The position numbers were made by a program, and so were the translations under genes. Positions 63,516 through 64,000 of a DNA stretch of 64,000 nucleotides are shown in pieces. The notes below the pieces were generated by a model, which was not told the DNA's origin, made no database searches, and saw nothing but the letters and a program-made list of their open reading frames with translations. Position 1 is the first letter of the stretch. Each line of letters begins with the position of its first letter. The stretch spans positions 1 through 64,000 of the forward strand of contig NZ_FQYQ01000011.1 of the NCBI RefSeq assembly GCF_900141825.1, given 5' to 3'. The stretch comes from Pseudobutyrivibrio xylanivorans DSM 14809. Lineage in GTDB: Bacteria; Bacillota; Clostridia; Lachnospirales; Lachnospiraceae.

Positions 63516-63562
63516 CACCTCATCACCCTTAAAGTGATAAAGGCTCGTCTTGTGACGAGCCT
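63516..63562 (-). repeat. Two-hairpin element, copy 4 (divergent), carrying the ribosome binding site of the GT2-TPR gene
   Basis: On the minus strand a perfect AGGCTCGTC/GACGAGCCT hairpin (63541-63549 with 63554-63562) is followed by an ATCAC/GTGAT hairpin (63522-63526 with 63534-63538) and GATGAGGTG (63516-63524). The GAGGTG is 6 nt before the ATG at 63509. Both stems differ in sequence from copies 1-3, while the layout and the Shine-Dalgarno end are the same. Confidence 0.75.
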
Positions 63563-63575
63563 TACTGTTCATTTA

Positions 63576-64000
63576 TTAGTATGTTCCGATTACTAGTGGT
63601 CTGTACATTTCTTCTCCTTCTTCAAGTGGTCCTGCACTGCTTAAGCAGGAATCAATCAATCGATTGATTTCATTGCTAACGATGCGCTTCTCTCCGGGAG
63701 CTTCTACCAATCCTCTAAAGTCGTAAATATCAATACTTCTAATTTCTACTATTCTGTTTTCTATCTCACTAATGATGTCGCAAATCTTGTGATCGATTCT
63801 AGCTTTTCTGTCCATTACTAAAACTGTATCACTAAGGTTTTCACTTATATCGTAAACCATGTTGCAGTAGTTTTCAAATTTTTCTACGATGTCCGAGTAA
63901 TCCATGCCCATTGATTCTAAGTACTCACCAAGTACTAATGCTTTCTGCTGGCAGGCGATGAGGACTTTTAAGTCTTCTGCATCATCCCCTGTGCCGCCCT
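63576..64000 (-). CDS. Unrecognised protein, C-terminal part (5' end beyond the right edge)
   Basis: The frame is open from the right edge to the stop at 63576, giving 140 visible residues plus the terminator codon. An internal ATG at 63911 is not the likely start because the frame continues upstream (LKVLIACQQKALVLGEYLES). The visible part is helical and charged, with KFENYCNMVYDISENL and EIENRIVEIRSIDIYDFRGL, and ends EMYRPLVIGTY. I do not recognise a family. A helical accessory protein of the flagellar or glycosylation neighbourhood is possible. The downstream element at 63516-63562 begins 13 nt after its stop. Confidence 0.6.
   Translation of the reverse strand, partial: GGTGDDAEDLKVLIACQQKALVLGEYLESMGMDYSDIVEKFENYCNMVYDISENLSDTVLVMDRKARIDHKICDIISEIENRIVEIRSIDIYDFRGLVEAPGEKRIVSNEINRLIDSCLSSAGPLEEGEEMYRPLVIGTY

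Noticed and set aside
63509-63572. Longer N-terminus for the GT2-TPR protein starting at 63572
   Set aside because: The extra residues are the translation of the two-hairpin repeat, and the ATG at 63509 has the Shine-Dalgarno at the right distance.

Overview
The window is a 64 kb stretch of a low-GC Gram-positive genome. Its gene content suggests a motile, xylan-using Lachnospiraceae of the Butyrivibrio/Pseudobutyrivibrio type: a cdaA-cdaR-glmM block, comFC-yvyF, a FliD-like protein, and a GH120 beta-xylosidase with its own ABC importer. This placement is inferred from gene content and composition, not from a marker gene. I see no rRNA, tRNA, CRISPR array or prophage.

Layout. (1) 1-342: the left edge cuts an IS66-type element (tnpA and one terminal end). 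(2) 416-37492: a very long minus-strand cluster for a surface glycan. It is transcribed from high to low coordinates, and many genes abut or overlap by 1-8 nt. It holds two polyprenyl-phosphate sugar transferases (13605-14978, 36107-37492), many glycosyltransferases, a Wzx-like flippase (32498-33862), a Wzy/WaaL-like polymerase (17392-18651), several large GT-C-like membrane proteins, and an MBOAT/SGNH O-acylation pair at its far end. It also holds a nonulosonic-acid set: a PtmE-like nucleotidyltransferase, LegB, NeuB/LegI and NeuA/LegF. A PIG-L deacetylase and a formyltransferase lie beside that set. (3) 37505-41326: a surface-anchored GH25 muramidase and a lone rfbB. (4) 41435-48447: leuA, ptsH, glmM, cdaR, cdaA and two membrane proteins (amino-sugar and c-di-AMP housekeeping). 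(5) 48511-49717: comFC-yvyF, ending at a strong terminator. (6) 49807-53804, plus strand: an ABC-type substrate-binding lipoprotein, a GT4 enzyme and a FliD-like flagellar protein. (7) 53864-60477: a xylo-oligosaccharide unit (GH120, two permeases, binding protein) divergent from an AraC regulator. (8) 60434-64000: two glycosyltransferase-type proteins and an unrecognised partial gene cut by the right edge.

Functional reading. Regions 2 and 3 would build a lipid-linked glycan, add decorations (nonulosonic acid, possible N-formyl and O-acyl groups), flip and polymerise it, and remodel the wall around it. Base composition is patchy. The distal end (416-9450), 15934-17391 and 23116-24455 are visibly more AT-rich than their neighbours, which suggests piecemeal acquisition.

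The most unusual signal is a family of four short two-hairpin elements (10426-10473, 11315-11361, 11896-11942, 63516-63562). Three sit exactly between genes and supply the Shine-Dalgarno sequence of the next gene at 5-6 nt from its ATG. The fourth lies in frame inside a coding sequence. Other points worth checking are a membrane protein apparently split by a frame change at 20193-20226, a 169-aa gene with its own operator-like promoter, and a hairpin of about 93 nt at 52229-52321.
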